Assembly: GCA_963580455.1 (NCBI GenBank)
Contig: OY756966.1
Location: 19,409,001 to 19,473,000, forward strand
Origin: Euonymus europaeus
Lineage: Eukaryota > Streptophyta > Magnoliopsida > Celastrales > Celastraceae
Reading direction: 5' to 3'
Length of the DNA: 64,000 nucleotides
The notes beneath the pieces are model-generated. The model searched no databases and was not told the DNA's origin. It saw only the letters and a list, made by a program, of their open reading frames with translations. The translations under genes were made by a program, and so were the position numbers. Below are positions 33,457 through 45,149 of the stretch, piece by piece. Position 1 is the stretch's first letter. Each line of letters begins with the position of its first letter.

Positions 33457-34025
33457 AACATTTTCATGTTCAACCATTGTAACATGATGGAAATCACATT
33501 GTAATGTGGACCCGAAAATGAGGGGATGCTCTATCATTGTAACTTGAAGTTAATCACATTGTTATGACAGTTAGTTGGTGTAGCTGTAACTTAGAATTTT
33601 CCAAGTTGTAGCCCAACTTTATGTTCGGTTATTGTAGGCCGAATAGTTTCGGTTTGTAATGTACCGAGATGTATCCTCGGTCATTGTAACTTAGTGTACT
33701 CTAAGTTGTAATGTGGTACCGATGAGTTTTTTCCTGATCAAGGCAACTCGTATCATCCGAGCTCGTGATAAGTCTTAGTCAATGTAATCCGAGAAAAACT
33801 AAGTTGTTATGTCGTAGAGAGACTATCGAATATTTTTAACATGCCCAATAAAAGAGTAATTTTATTAAAATTAATAAAATTCTATGTCGTGTGCAAAGGA
33901 CGAGAAAGGTTTGCAGAAGATTGAAATCCTAAGACTAAGTGTAAACTAAAAAGAAAACTTAGATGTAAAATCTACGTAAATTATCAGCATTCCATGGTCG
34001 CATTTCACCTGGTTTCTCGGGATTT
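33457..34025. repeat. noncoding spacer with repeated CATTGTAAC words
   Basis: Lies between the convergent aORF and pol. Phrases such as CATTGTAAC, TAACTTA.A.TT and AAGTTGTA recur many times between 33,470 and 33,820. No coding potential was recognised. Confidence 0.5.
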
Positions 34026-34836
34026 TCAATCTTCTAAGTTCCATCGCACATTACCTTGACAACCCCCAAAATGGACCATCCCATGTTTCTCCAAGCTTTC
34101 CTGGGTGCTTTCCGATTGCCGTGACTTTTCTAAGCACCCAGTCACCTTCCGAGAACTTCTTGATACAGACTCTCTTATTGAAGTATCTGGTCCTTCTTTG
34201 TTTATAAGCTGCATTTTGGACGCGAGCTTCTTCTCGTACTTTTTCCAAAAGGTCCAAGTTGTTGAGTAACAAGTCATTGTTCTCGTTCTCGTCAAAGTTT
34301 TCGACCCGCGGGGTTGGAACTCCAATTTCGACAGGAATAACAGCTTATGATCCAAAAGTAATGGAGAAAGGTGTCTCGCCTGTTGAGGTACAAGGAGTAG
34401 TCTTATACGACCACAGGACACTGTGAAGTTGCTCGGTCCAGAGTCCCTTTGCTTGGTCTAAACGTGCTTTGAGTTCTTGAAGTATAGTACGGTTGGTTAC
34501 TTCAACCTGGCCATTAGCTTGAGGATGTGCTATAGCAGTGATCCTAAGATTTATACCTAGCTCCTAACAAAATTCTCGGATGTTTGCACTTACAAACTGT
34601 CGACCATTGTCTGTGATGATAACCCGAGGAATTTTTTATCTACAAATAATAATATTCCATATGAAGTCCTTTACTTTGTGGTCGGTGATAGTGGCCAAAG
34701 GCTCGTCTTCAACCCAGTTGGTAAAGTAATCAATTGCCACGATGAGAAACTTCCTATGAGTTGTAGCCTGGGGAAAAGGTCCCAACAGGTCTAGCCCCCA
34801 TTGTGCAAACGAACAAGGATTCTCAACGACAATCAT
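34026..34836 (-). pseudogene. Tat integrase, broken
   Basis: Minus-strand integrase core with the three catalytic positions legible across stops: FAQWGLDLLGPFPQ (first Asp), RVIITDNGRQFVS (second Asp) and HPQANGQVEVTNRTI (Glu). The C-terminal part (34,272-34,051) reads QRRTRYFNKRV and FSEGDWVLRKV, normal for the Tat lineage, which has no chromodomain. At least three stops interrupt it. Confidence 0.85.
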
Positions 34837-36172
34837 CTCGGATGAAGGAAGGTGCGGTATGTTGGCGTGTCTCTGACATTTGTCACACTTTCGTATCCTT
34901 TCTCATATTTGGCCAATAGTATCCCCAGCGCAAGACCTTGTTAGCTAAGGTCCTTGCTCCTGCATGCCTACCACAGATTCCTTATTGTACTTCTTGGAGA
35001 GCATACTTGGATTCTCGTGGAGCAAGGCACTTAAGGTAAGAAAGGGCGTAAGATCTTCTATAGAGCATACCCTAGATAATAGAATACCTTGCTGCCTTTG
35101 CGCGGAGATTCCTAGCCTCGTTCTTATCCTCAAGTAACTTCCCCTCCTTAAAGAAGGCCCGTATTGGGTCCATCCACGATGGTTCAATGTTGATTTTGGG
35201 GAGAGCCCTAAAGAAGATGCTCGGCTTGGGCAGTACCTCTATATGCATTGAGTAGGTCTCATCTTTCTTGGAGCCCGAGGCTAACCAAGCAAAAAAGTCA
35301 GCGTTTTGATTCCCTTCTTGGGGCACTCTCCGTTCTTATTTGAGGAGCCGTCGACAAAGAGTTCCTTTAGAGGATATTGGCACTAAGTGACAAAGTCTGC
35401 AAGGGCTTGGGCTTTGATGGCTTTCCTCGGTTCATAGTGAATATCAAATTCACTTAGCTCAATTGACCATTGATAAGCCGACCAGACATATCTGGTTTTT
35501 GTAGTATGCTCTTCAACGGTTGGTCGGTTAGGACTGTGATCGTATGGGCTTGAAAATATGGTCGCAATTTTCTAGCCTCTGTCACAAGTGCTAGGGAAAA
35601 CTTCTCAGCTCTGCTGTATCTACTTTCGGCTCCAGCGAGGACTTTATCGGTATAGTATATTGCTTTTTGGACCTTATCCTCCTCGCTTATAAGCACAACA
35701 CTTACCACGTGATCGGTGGTGGCGAGATAAAGAAATAACAGTTCCCCGTCTTTGGGAGAAGTGAGTAAGGGCGACTGACTGAGATACGACTTTAGTTCTT
35801 CAAAAGCCTCTTGAAAATCTTCGTTCCACAGAAAATTCTATACTTGTATGAGGGCGTTGAAGAAATGTTTACATCCGTCCCCTGATCTAGTGAGGAAATG
35901 ACATAAAGCTGTTGTTTGTCGAGTGAGCTGCTGAACCTCCTTTTTATTTCTTGGAGCTTGCATGTTTATTATAGCTTCTACCTTTTCAGGGTTCACCTCG
36001 ATTCCTCTTTTGGAAATGAGAAATCCGAGGAATTTCCCTGAGGAGACTCCAAAGGCGCATTTCTCAGAGTTTAATTTCATTCCATACTTGTTAAGAACTT
36101 CAAAGACACTCTGTAGGTCAACGAGATGGTCTCCCTCATCTTTGCTCTTAACTACTATGTCGTCGACATAGG
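34837..36172 (-). pseudogene. Tat RT C-terminus and RNase H region
   Basis: Begins at the RT catalytic motif YVDDIVVKS, whose first codons are split off by the Athila insertion. It continues with LNSEKCAFGVSSGKFLGFLI and EVNPEKVEAI. RNase H-like sequence at 35,708-35,454 reads AIYYTDKVLAGAESRYSRAE, LALVTEARKLRPYFQAH and VLTDQPLKSIL. A linker follows with NADFFAWLASGS (35,326-35,072) and integrase zinc-binding remnants near 34,950. It is frame-broken in several places. Confidence 0.85.
36168..36172. repeat. target site duplication, left copy
   Basis: ATAGG, identical to 46,739-46,743. Removing one copy plus the insert restores the EAYVDD reading of the Tat RT, which proves the site. Confidence 0.95.
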
Positions 36173-37822
36173 TGATTGGGATGGTATTTTGCATATTTTT
36201 GTGGAATTTTGAAAGTAAAAGAGTTGAGTTTCAATGCTTAAAAACCACATTTTAGGTTTGAGTTGCTGAAATCTGTTAATGAGCAAATGCACAATTTAAC
36301 ACTTTGACATAGTCATTTTTAGTGTTTTTCAGTGGTTCAAGTTGGTTTGGTAGCTTAGAGATATAAAATCCAAGTTTTGGGCATAATGGTTAGAAGTTGT
36401 GGAAATGCTATCTGTTAAGCCTTTAAGTTTTAATGTGCCGGATTTGGTTCTATCAACCTAAAAATGGTTTTAACACTTGTCTAAGTATCTTTCAGTCATT
36501 TATGACTTGTTTGAATGGTTTTTGTAGGCTCCGGATTGATCGGGATCAAATATGGAAGAAAAGGCATAAGAGAGTTGTAAAATTGGACTTTACTGTCAAC
36601 CGTCCGGACGCGTATCAGAAGGCGTCCGAATGCTTCAAGAAGAAAAGCGGAAAACACTATTTTCAAGCATCTCCATCCAGATGGTACTATTCACCATTCG
36701 AATGGTACTATTCACCATCCAAATGGTACTAGTCACCATCCGGACGGCACTGTTCACTGTCCGGACGGACAAAGTTGAAAGCCAAAACAGTCACTGAAAA
36801 ATCTGCGCAATACTTTTCGAGTCGACATTTGAAGGTGACAATGATCAAATTTGAAGACACTTTCTTCTACAAGTTGAATTAGACATCCAGATCTTTCCAA
36901 CTCGTACTCATATGCATAAATCCATTGAGAATTGAAGTCTATGGAATTAAAACAAGTGGCTGCCTCGAACAGTTCCAGTAATTTCGGGTTTTATGATTTT
37001 TACTCAATTCTCGAAGGGCAAACTTGTCTAATTGCTTTCTTTGACCAATGGGATTTATTTTTAATGGGTTAGGATGGTATTTTAACACATGTATTAGGGT
37101 TTTAAGGGTCTTGAGACCCCATTCTTGGGACAACACTCATTTTGGCCAAAAATTACAATTCATCTTAGGGTTTTGTTATCTCTTGCTTGTTCTTCATTTT
37201 GATGCTTTGTTGGAGTTCGAAAATCATCCCCAAGAAGTTAGTTAGGAGTTTTGGAGACCCAAACAACTAGAAGAAGAAGTTCTTCATCCTTGTAGAGCTT
37301 GAGAAGAGCCCAAGTTGGAGTTGCTTCAACCTCCATTTGTAGATTGGAAGGCCATTTCGCCACAATTTTTGATATTGGATTTGATTTCTAAACTCTCTTT
37401 ACTTATTGTTATTTCATTTAGTTATCATATTTGGATTTGCATTTTCTAGTTTAATCTTCTTGGTTATTGTTCATTTTGATTTTATTTTCACTTTAATGAT
37501 TTATGCAATGCTAGATTTTGTTCATTTTATCTTCGATTTTCTGCAATAGTTTAGTTTCTATTCCCATTTCATATATTGCATATTAGGGTTTAATCCAATC
37601 ACTCACCCCAAGAGGGAAAATCGAATCTAACCAATGGTTAGTGCAAATTTGCCACAGTAACATTGTGAATACCATATTTAACTCGAAATTAGGCTAATAA
37701 TCCATAGACCCAAGCCGAAACCAAAAGTATTTGTGAAAAGATTTGGGATTTACCCCTATTATTACTTTGACAAACCTGCACTTGGGAAAGCGTTAATCCA
37801 CTTGCCTACTTTGGACGAGTCA
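36173..37822 (+). mobile_element. 5' LTR of the plus-strand Athila-type element
   Basis: 1,650 bp, matched along its length by 45,150-46,738. Longer than the 3' copy mainly because of a short tandem expansion at about 36,675-36,765. Confidence 0.9.
36675..36765 (+). repeat. short tandem expansion in the 5' LTR
   Basis: About four imperfect units of 20-21 bp of the form CCATCCGNATGGTACTATTCA. The corresponding place in the 3' LTR (about 45,648-45,685) has fewer units (TCCGGACGGTACTGTTCACC, then CGTCTAGATGG). Confidence 0.75.
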
Positions 37823-37828
37823 AGTTTT

Positions 37829-37846
37829 TGGCGTCGTTGCCGGGGA
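37829..37846 (+). promoter_or_regulatory. primer binding site, tRNA-Asp type
   Basis: TGGCGTCGTTGCCGGGGA, one mismatch from the usual Athila PBS, 6 bp inside the 5' LTR end. Confidence 0.9.
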
Positions 37847-37938
37847 TTTTTGTCCTTCAGTTAGGGTCTTTCTTTATTTTATTTTATTTTTATTTTGTTC
37901 TTAAATTTATAGTCTACTTTGTGATTGCTTGATGTTGC

Positions 37939-39252
37939 ATGTCGTGGGTTAGAGACGATCATAACAGGTTGCGTAGGACATCTAGCAATACAAGTAGCAT
38001 TGTTAGTCTTGAAACTAATTTTGCATTTGTGACTTCTGAAAGTGATTCTAAGCTTGGTTTGCCTATTTTATTTGACGAAGAAATTTGTGACAATATGGCT
38101 GCTCCTGCACCACGTACTCTTAAGGATTTTATTCAGCCCACTCGCACTACTACTCCTTCATGCATCATATTACTTGAAAATTCACCTCCGTTTTCTGTTA
38201 AACATCGCATGATGTCAGTGATACCTCAGTTTCATGGCATGGATTCTGAGAGCCCTTACCAGCATCTTACTAATTTTGAGTTGGCTTGTGCTACTTTCAT
38301 TAATAGGGCTAACACTAATGAGTATGTTAGATTGTGCTTGTTTCCTTTCTCTTTGAAAGACAAGGCTAAGTTGTGGTTTAACCAATTGAGAGCTAACTCT
38401 ATTACTAGTTGGGTTGATATGCAACGTGAGTTCTTACAAAAATTCTTTCCATTTCAGAGAACCCAAATGATTCAAGAGAAGATAGCTCAATTAACTCATA
38501 AGCATGATGAGACTTTCCAAGCTAGTTGGGACCGCTCCAAGGAGTTGTTGAATATGTGTCCATATCATGGCTATGAGTCTTGGAGAGTTGTCAACTACTT
38601 TTATACAGCTCTAACTCTAGAGTGCAAACAATTTGTGCAAACTATGTGCAATGGAGAATTCTTTGATAAAGAGCCAGACGCCGCATTGGATTTCTTTGAT
38701 TATCTTGGAGAGAGTGCTAGCCAGTGGAATACAAGAACTAACAGAATTGCTATAGCAGCTCAACCTTTGAGAACCATCCCGAGTGGTGGTAAATATGAGT
38801 TGAAGGAAGATGTGGATGTTCAAGCTAAGCTAGCTACTTTGGCTAGAAGACTAGAGATTATGGAGTTGGAAAAAGTCAAGGCAGTGAAAGCAGTGGAGCC
38901 ATGTAACTTATGTGCTGATTCTAGCCATGAGATTCAAGATTGCCCTATCATGTCTATGATGGAGAACGGAATGGATCAATTGCAAGATAGAAATTGGGTC
39001 AACAAGATGAACAATCCTTATTCCAACATATACAATCCAGGGTGGAGGAACCATCCTAACTTTTCATGGAGGAATGATCAACCTGGACAGTCTTCACAGA
39101 GTTATCCACAGCAGATGGCTCCTCCACAACAGTTTCATCATACTCACAGTTATCCTCCAATGGCACTTCCTGGTTTTCCTCTTCAACAACCAGTTGCTCC
39201 ACCTAAGAAGTCTCTAGATGATACCATAGCACAGATGGCTACTACTTTTTAG
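37939..39252 (+). CDS. Athila-type gag, first frame segment
   Basis: 437 codons from an ATG 92 bp past the PBS. The retrotransposon gag domain spans about residues 90-230: IPQFHGMDSESPYQHLTNF, FPFSLKDKAKLWFNQL, MQREFLQKFFPFQRT and SWDRSKELLNMCPYHG. A CCHC-type knuckle with ligands C322, C325, H330 and C335 (CNLCADSSHEIQDC) follows. The Gln/Pro-rich tail (residues 370-425) ends at a TAG that looks like a former CAG (the next residues are QF). Gag forms the particle and binds RNA. The remaining gag tail lies after this stop, to about 39,530. Confidence 0.85.
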   Translation: MSWVRDDHNRLRRTSSNTSSIVSLETNFAFVTSESDSKLGLPILFDEEICDNMAAPAPRTLKDFIQPTRTTTPSCIILLENSPPFSVKHRMMSVIPQFHGMDSESPYQHLTNFELACATFINRANTNEYVRLCLFPFSLKDKAKLWFNQLRANSITSWVDMQREFLQKFFPFQRTQMIQEKIAQLTHKHDETFQASWDRSKELLNMCPYHGYESWRVVNYFYTALTLECKQFVQTMCNGEFFDKEPDAALDFFDYLGESASQWNTRTNRIAIAAQPLRTIPSGGKYELKEDVDVQAKLATLARRLEIMELEKVKAVKAVEPCNLCADSSHEIQDCPIMSMMENGMDQLQDRNWVNKMNNPYSNIYNPGWRNHPNFSWRNDQPGQSSQSYPQQMAPPQQFHHTHSYPPMALPGFPLQQPVAPPKKSLDDTIAQMATTF

Positions 39253-39558
39253 CAGTTCATGCAGGTTCAGGCTACTACAAACAATCAGAATACACAAGCC
39301 ATCAATGACTTACGAGGAACAATTCAGAAAATGAATACCACTTTGAGCATTCTTGAAAAGGAAAAGTTTCCAGCTCAACCTCAACCAAATCCTATGGTCT
39401 ATAAACATTAGTCTCAACAGCATGTTCATACTATTTCTGGAGATGGTTTTGAAATGACCAAAGTAGTTACCGCTATAAGGAGTGGGAAATAGGTTTCTAG
39501 ACCCGAGACCCCTGTTGATTCTCAACATTCTAGTCCTACTCTTGTCGGTGCACCTAAG

Positions 39559-40782
39559 GTGGTTGAGGTAGAAAATGAAGTAGAGGGAGAGAAAGATAAA
39601 GAAAATTCAGAATTGAAGACTCCATCTGTGGTAGAGAAAGAAAAGAAGAGGGTTTATCGACCTACTGGTCCTTATCCACATAGATTGAGAGTTGGGCAGA
39701 TGAACAAGCATCATACTGAGATTCAGGAGATTTTCAAGCAAGTGAAGCTCAACATTCCACTTTTAGATACTATTCAGCAAATCCCTTCATATGTTAAGTT
39801 CTTGAAGGACTTATGTACTGCAAAGAGGAAGGTGAATGTGACCAAGAAGTCTTTTCTAATTGAAGAAGTTGGAGCTTTGATCATGAGTGATACTCCTCAG
39901 AAGTTGCGTGATCCTAGATCACCTACTATCTCCATTATGATTGGTGAAAAAAGGCTTGAAAATGCCTTACTTGATTTGGGGAGTAGTGTGAATTTATTGC
40001 CATTATGGGTTTATGAGCAACTAGATATTGGAGAATTGAAGCAAGCACCCATGCTTTTGTAGATGGCAGATAGAACAGTCAAGAAACCCAAGGGAGTTGT
40101 GGAAGATGCCTTAGTGCAAGTGAACAAATTTCACTATCATGTGGACTTTGTAGTACTAGAGATGCCACATCCGACTTCACTTCTTGATAGTGCTCCTATC
40201 ATTCTTGGGCGTCTTTTCCTTGCTACTACAAATGCTTTGATGAATTGCAAGAGTGGAATGCTCGAGATCACTTTTGGCAATATGACATTTGAGATGAATG
40301 TCTTCACTTCTTGCAAGATGCCTAGTGACTGTGACGATTCAGAACTACAAGCAATAGATTGGGTTCAGAGTTTTAGCACAATAGATTTATATTCTATTCT
40401 TGATTCTAAGAGCGTATATGAGGATGCATATCCTAAGAAATTTGGCCAAATTGATGATTTAGAAGATGATTTGGATGATCTTGATCCTATCTTATCGGAT
40501 GAGCCTTGTGATATTAATGATTCAACTGAGTTGGAGGATGTGAGCCACATTGGTAGATGGCGGGGACCAAACTTTGATATTCTTGAAGCACCTGAGGAAA
40601 TGAAGCGATCCATTAAGGAGACTCCCACTCTTGAGCTGAAAAAGCTTCCTGAAGATTTGAAGTATATTTTCCTTGGTCTTGAAGTGGGTATATTCCCTGT
40701 TGTCATTTCATCTCAGCTCACTCCTGAGCAAGAAACCAGTTTGGTAGCGATTTTACAGAAGCACAAGGGAGCTATTGGCTAG
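39559..40782 (+). pseudogene. Athila-type protease region
   Basis: Two open segments in the same frame (39,559-40,062 and 40,063-40,782), separated by a single TAG that was probably CAG (LLQMAD). The pre-protease part reads PSYVKFLKDLCTAKRKV. The active site region reads NALLDLGSSVNLLP with the Asp at residue 139, then APIILGRLFLATTNALMNC. An acidic linker (40,460-40,540) and LELKKLPEDLKYIFLG lead into RT. A second TAG at 40,780 replaces what is usually a Trp codon in AIGW. The protease would process gag-pol; the stops block it. Confidence 0.9.
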
Positions 40783-40857
40783 ACCATTGCAGACATCAAG
40801 GGTATTGACCCTAATATTTGTACTCATAGCATTTTTCTCGAGGAAAATCCTACACCA

Positions 40858-41700
40858 ATGACAGATGCACAGAGGAGACTCAACCTTGTCATGAAAGAAG
40901 TCATGAAGAATGAGGTTCTGAAGCTATTAGTAGTTGGAATCATTTATCCTATCTCCGACAGTAAGTGGGTGAGTCCCACACAGGTAGTCCCTAAGAAATC
41001 TGATTTAACTACCATTGAAAATGCTTCAGGTGATTTAATTCCTACTAGGAAAGTGACTGGATGGCGCATGTGCATAGACTACCAAAAACTGAATTCGGTT
41101 AGTCGCAAAGACCATTTCCCATTGCCCTTTCTTGACTAAATTTTGGAAAAAGTTGCTGGAAATGAGTTTTATTGCTTTTTAGATGGTTTTTCTAGTTATT
41201 ATCAAATTGTCATATCTCTAGAGGACCAAGAAAAAACCACCTTCACTTGCCCTTTTGACATATTTTCCTTTAGGGGGATGCCATTTGGTTTATGCAATGC
41301 CCCTGCCACATTCCAACGTTGCATGATGAGCATTTTTTCTGATATACTTGAGGACATGTGTGAAGTTTTTATGGATGATTTTTCTATGTTTGGATGCTCT
41401 TTTGATGTGTGCTTGAAAAATTTAAATGTTGTGTTGACCAGATGTGAAGAAAAGAATTTGTTCCTTAATTGGAAAAAATGTCAGTTTATGGTGACTAGTG
41501 GGTTGGTGCTTGGACATTTAGTGTGAAAACATGGTATAGAGGTTGATAGGGCTAAGATAGAATTGATTTCTCAATTGCCTATTCCTAGGACAGTGAAGGA
41601 TATTCACTCTTTTCTTGCTCATGCCAGCTTCTACCGACGTTTTATTCAAGACTTTAGTACTATCACCAAACCATTGTGTGCTTTACTATAGAATGATACT
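40858..41700 (+). pseudogene. Athila-type reverse transcriptase
   Basis: RT in two main segments. 40,858-41,139 reads VTGWRMCIDYQKLNSVSRKD and ends at a TAA that was probably CAA (LDQI). 41,143-41,526 reads FYCFLDGFSSYYQIVI, FRGMPFGLCNAPATFQRCM and the catalytic FMDDFSMFG (Asp 78 and 79 of this segment), then LNWKKCQFMV. A TGA at about 41,524 and a TAG at about 41,690 (LL*ND, probably LLQND) interrupt the connection segment HASFYRRFIQDFS. It would copy RNA into cDNA in a live element. Confidence 0.92.
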
Positions 41701-41754
41701 GAGTTTGTTTGGTCTAATGAATGCCAATGTGCTTTTGAGACTCTAAAGAAACAC

Positions 41755-42162
41755 TTGATAGTTGCTCCTATCATGCAATCTCCTATGTGGGATTTACCAT
41801 TTGAGCTTATGACCGATGCTAGTGATTTTGCTCTAGGTACTGTTTTAGGTCAAAGAATTGATGGTAAACCTTCTATGATTTATTATGCAAGTAAGATATT
41901 GAATGATGCACAGAAGAATTACACCACAACTGAAAAGGAATTGCTTGTTGTTGTGTTTGTTTTAGATAAATTCCGTTCGTATATCATTGGTTCTCCTGTC
42001 ACCATCTTTACTGACCACTCTGCTTTGAAGTATTTGTTGCAAAAGAAAGATGCTAAACCCAGGTTGATACGCTGGATTTTATTGCTTCAAGAGTTTGACA
42101 TCACTGTTAAGGATAAAAAAGGTGTCGAGAATGTGGTAGTTGACCACTTGTCTAGATTGTAG
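41755..42162 (+). pseudogene. Athila-type RNase H
   Basis: 135-codon segment with the catalytic set visible: [19 protein letters not shown] (first Asp), [20 protein letters not shown] (Glu) and [19 protein letters not shown] (second Asp), ending VVDHLSRL at a TAG. It follows RT directly. Reading continues in the same frame after the stop into the integrase N-terminus. Confidence 0.92.
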
Positions 42163-42189
42163 CTACCCAAGTCTCATACTTATCCGACT

Positions 42190-43551
42190 TTGCATGATGA
42201 TTTTTCGGATGAACATCTCTTTGTTGTGTCGCGTGCACCTTGGTTTTCGAATACTGTGAACTACTTTGTCTCTGAGCAATTACCTTCTCATTGGAATATT
42301 CAAGACAAGCGTAGGTTCCTTTCTGAGGTTCGATTCTATTACTTCGACTCACCTAATCTTTTTAAATATTGTGCTGATCAGTTGGTGAGACGTTGTATAC
42401 CTAATGATGAGTTTGCTTCTGTGTTTGAGTTTTGTCATTTTGGGGCTTCTGGTGGTCACTTTGCAGCGCATAAAACTGTTGCAAAATTTTTACAAAGTGG
42501 ACTTTATTGGCCTACCATGTTTAAAGATGTTGTGTTGTGGTGTAAAGCATGTGAATTTTGTCAAAAACTTTGAAAAATCACAGCTAGGATCATGATGCCT
42601 CTTTCTCCCATATTGACCCTTGAGATATTTGATTGTTGGGGAATTGACTTTATGGGGCCTTTTCCTGTCTCTAATGGCTATATGTATATCTTGCTTATTG
42701 TTGATTATGTTTCCAAGTGGGTAAAAGCTATACCATGTAGAACCAATGATCCTAAGGTTGTGCTTAAATTTTTAAAAGACTTGTTTGCACGTTTTGGCAT
42801 GCCAAAGGCCATAATTAATGATGGGGGTTCGCATTTTTGTAACAAACCTTTTCAAAATCTCATGAATAAATATAGAGTGACTCACAAGGTCTCTACTCCA
42901 TATCACCCCCAAACTAACGGCCAAGCTGAGTTGGCTAATAGAGAGATCAAGGTTATTCTTGAAAAGACAGTTCATCCTAATAGGAAGGATTGGTCTGATA
43001 AATTACTTGATGCTCTTTCGGCTTATAGAACTGCATTCAAAACCACTTTTGGCATGTCACCTTATCGTTTGGTTTATGCTCGTGCTTGTCATTTACCTGT
43101 TGAGATTCAACATAATGCTTTATGGGCTACAAAAAAGATTAACTCTTCACTTGATGATGCCCAAGGCTTGAGAAAGTTGCAAATTTCGGAGCCGGAAGAA
43201 GTAAGAAGGGTGGCCTATGACAATGCCAAACTGTCTAAGAAGAGGATGAAATTGTTGCATGACAAGAAGATCTTGGACAAGAAGTTCTTCCCTGAGCAAG
43301 AGGTGCTTCTCTACAATTCTAGGCTCCATATTTTTCCAAAAAAGTTGAAGACTCATTGGAGTGGCCCCTACATTATTAAGAAGGTTCATTCCTATGGTGT
43401 TGTGGATATTGCGAATCCGAAGAATGGGACGACCTTCACTGTGAATGGACAAAGGCTGAAGCCTTTCCTTACTCTCTCTGCACCAGAGGATGAGACGCTC
43501 CTTCTACAGGATATCCAGGGAGTACTCTCAACTTCTCCTACTGTTATTTGA
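42190..43551 (+). pseudogene. Athila-type integrase
   Basis: The N-terminal zinc-binding part (42,190-42,573) shows GGHFAAHKTVAKFLQSGLYW and CKACEFCQKL (HHCC type), ending at a TGA that is probably a changed GGA. The core and C-terminus form an uninterrupted 319-codon segment (42,592-43,551). The catalytic residues there are D19 ([10 protein letters not shown]), D77 ([10 protein letters not shown]) and E113 ([14 protein letters not shown]), a D-D-35-E spacing. The tail reads [19 protein letters not shown] and [10 protein letters not shown], as in Athila, with no chromodomain. The core segment looks intact, but the upstream stop would prevent normal synthesis. Confidence 0.92.
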
Positions 43552-45149
43552 TTATGCATATACCTAGTCATGGGGGTGCTGGTGTCGTGACATTACTCTG
43601 TTTGTTTGTGGTACTTTGGGAGTATTGTAGTCTTAGAACCACTTATTGTTTTGCATTTGGATTGAATAATTACTTACTGTGCACCATTTCATTCGTTCCA
43701 TCCATGGAGACCATGTTTTACTCTAGTTGGGGGTGGGGGGTGCCCAATTTGTGTTTGGTTTAGTTTTTCTTCAAAAAAAATTTAAGAAAGAAAAATTCTT
43801 TGAACTGTGTGTTGTGAAAATCTTTGTGTTGTTATGATTCCTTGATTGCCTATGATGAAAAATATGAACGATGACTTGTAGTAGGAGGCATTTAAGATCC
43901 CTTGGATTGTGCTTGACTTTTTAGTTTGTCTTGTTTTGAAGTTTGGACTATTTCTCTTTTCCCTTGAGCACATGACCATGAGGTTTTGAAGTGTTGGACA
44001 TTTAGAGAAGTGTTGTTTAGTGTTAATCTTTTGAATCTCGCAAGCACTAGAACTCACTTGATAAACTCTTGAGGCGAAATCCTAGTCTACACTTTGACTG
44101 AAGAGATAACATAAGGCCTTCTTTGGTCATTTGAGCTTAATTTCTAGCCTACCATACTTATCCCTAGTTGTCCCCTCCTAGCCAAATGTTAACCTTTTTC
44201 TTTTAGCACCTACATATGTACCTAGCTAGAACAAAATTTTCCCCATGCATCACCCGCGCAATTGGATATACATGTTTTTGTGAGATGCTTGTGCATATCA
44301 TCATGCATATGGGTTGAGTGATGAGTTTTTGTGACGGTGTATTTTGTAAGGTGTTGCTTGCTTTAAAAAAAAGAAAAAAGAAAAAAAAATGAAAATAGAA
44401 AGAAAAAAAATAGCAAACGAAGGCAACAACTTACTTCGTTGAATGGAAATATCCAAGTTTGGGATATATGTATAGAGTAATAAGGTTGCATGCCATCAAT
44501 AAAGTCAATGTGGCACATATATACAAGAAAAAGAAAAAAAAAAGAGAAAGAAAACGTAAAGTGAGTGTGAAAAAGGTGAGTTGGGACTACTTTGGGGCAT
44601 ATGTGCATGCATGCATATGTATGACCATTGTTACATTGACATGTATATTTGAGTTGTGGTTTAAGCCTAAAATTTCCATTTTGACATACCCATAGCCTCA
44701 ACTTACGTTACATGCTTGTAAAGTCTTATTGGATCATTGGTTGTGTGTTGGCCTACATTAGTGGAGAGAAGTCTTGAAAGGTGAGCATATGGCGGCTTGT
44801 ACTTCATGTTTGTGATTCATTTGATGAACCACTTTTGCATTTTCTAATCTGAAGTGATGGCATGGATGTTCCAAGTGGTCATGCACACACACACTTGAGA
44901 ATGTTCAGTCTAAGAATTAAGCAACCTTCTTAGTTAAAATCAAGACTTGGTTAAGATTTGCGTTTTCTTGCATCATTGTCATGTGTTTATTTTGAGGGTT
45001 AAACATTTAGGGAAGAACTTGTTAATGCAAGCTTACACTCACACACGTTCCAGAGAAATTGGTTTAAAAGTAAAATTTTCTCCCGAAATTCATCCCAATT
45101 TATTTTCGCTATTTTACTCAAGAACTAGCAAAAAGCTAGTTAGGGGTTG
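43552..45149 (+). other. 3' untranslated region of the Athila-type element
   Basis: 1.6 kb without convincing coding sequence. Contains A-rich low-complexity stretches at 44,365-44,412 and 44,527-44,565 and a purine-rich TTAGGGGTTG directly before the 3' LTR, the probable polypurine tract. Athila elements often have a long region here, sometimes with an env-like ORF; none was seen. Confidence 0.7.

Noticed and set aside
36433..36732. Open frame in both LTRs of the plus-strand Athila-type element (also 45,410-45,850)
   Set aside because: Present twice because the LTR is duplicated. No known domain, and frame differences between copies argue against coding.
43548..43763. 71-codon frame after integrase
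   Set aside because: Overlaps the integrase stop, short, no known domain. Probably 3' untranslated.
44363..44701. Minus-strand 112-codon frame with Phe-rich membrane-like end, a candidate env-like ORF of the Athila-type element
   Set aside because: The Phe-rich part is just the A-rich low-complexity tract at 44,365-44,565 read backward; no start context or conserved env-like motif.
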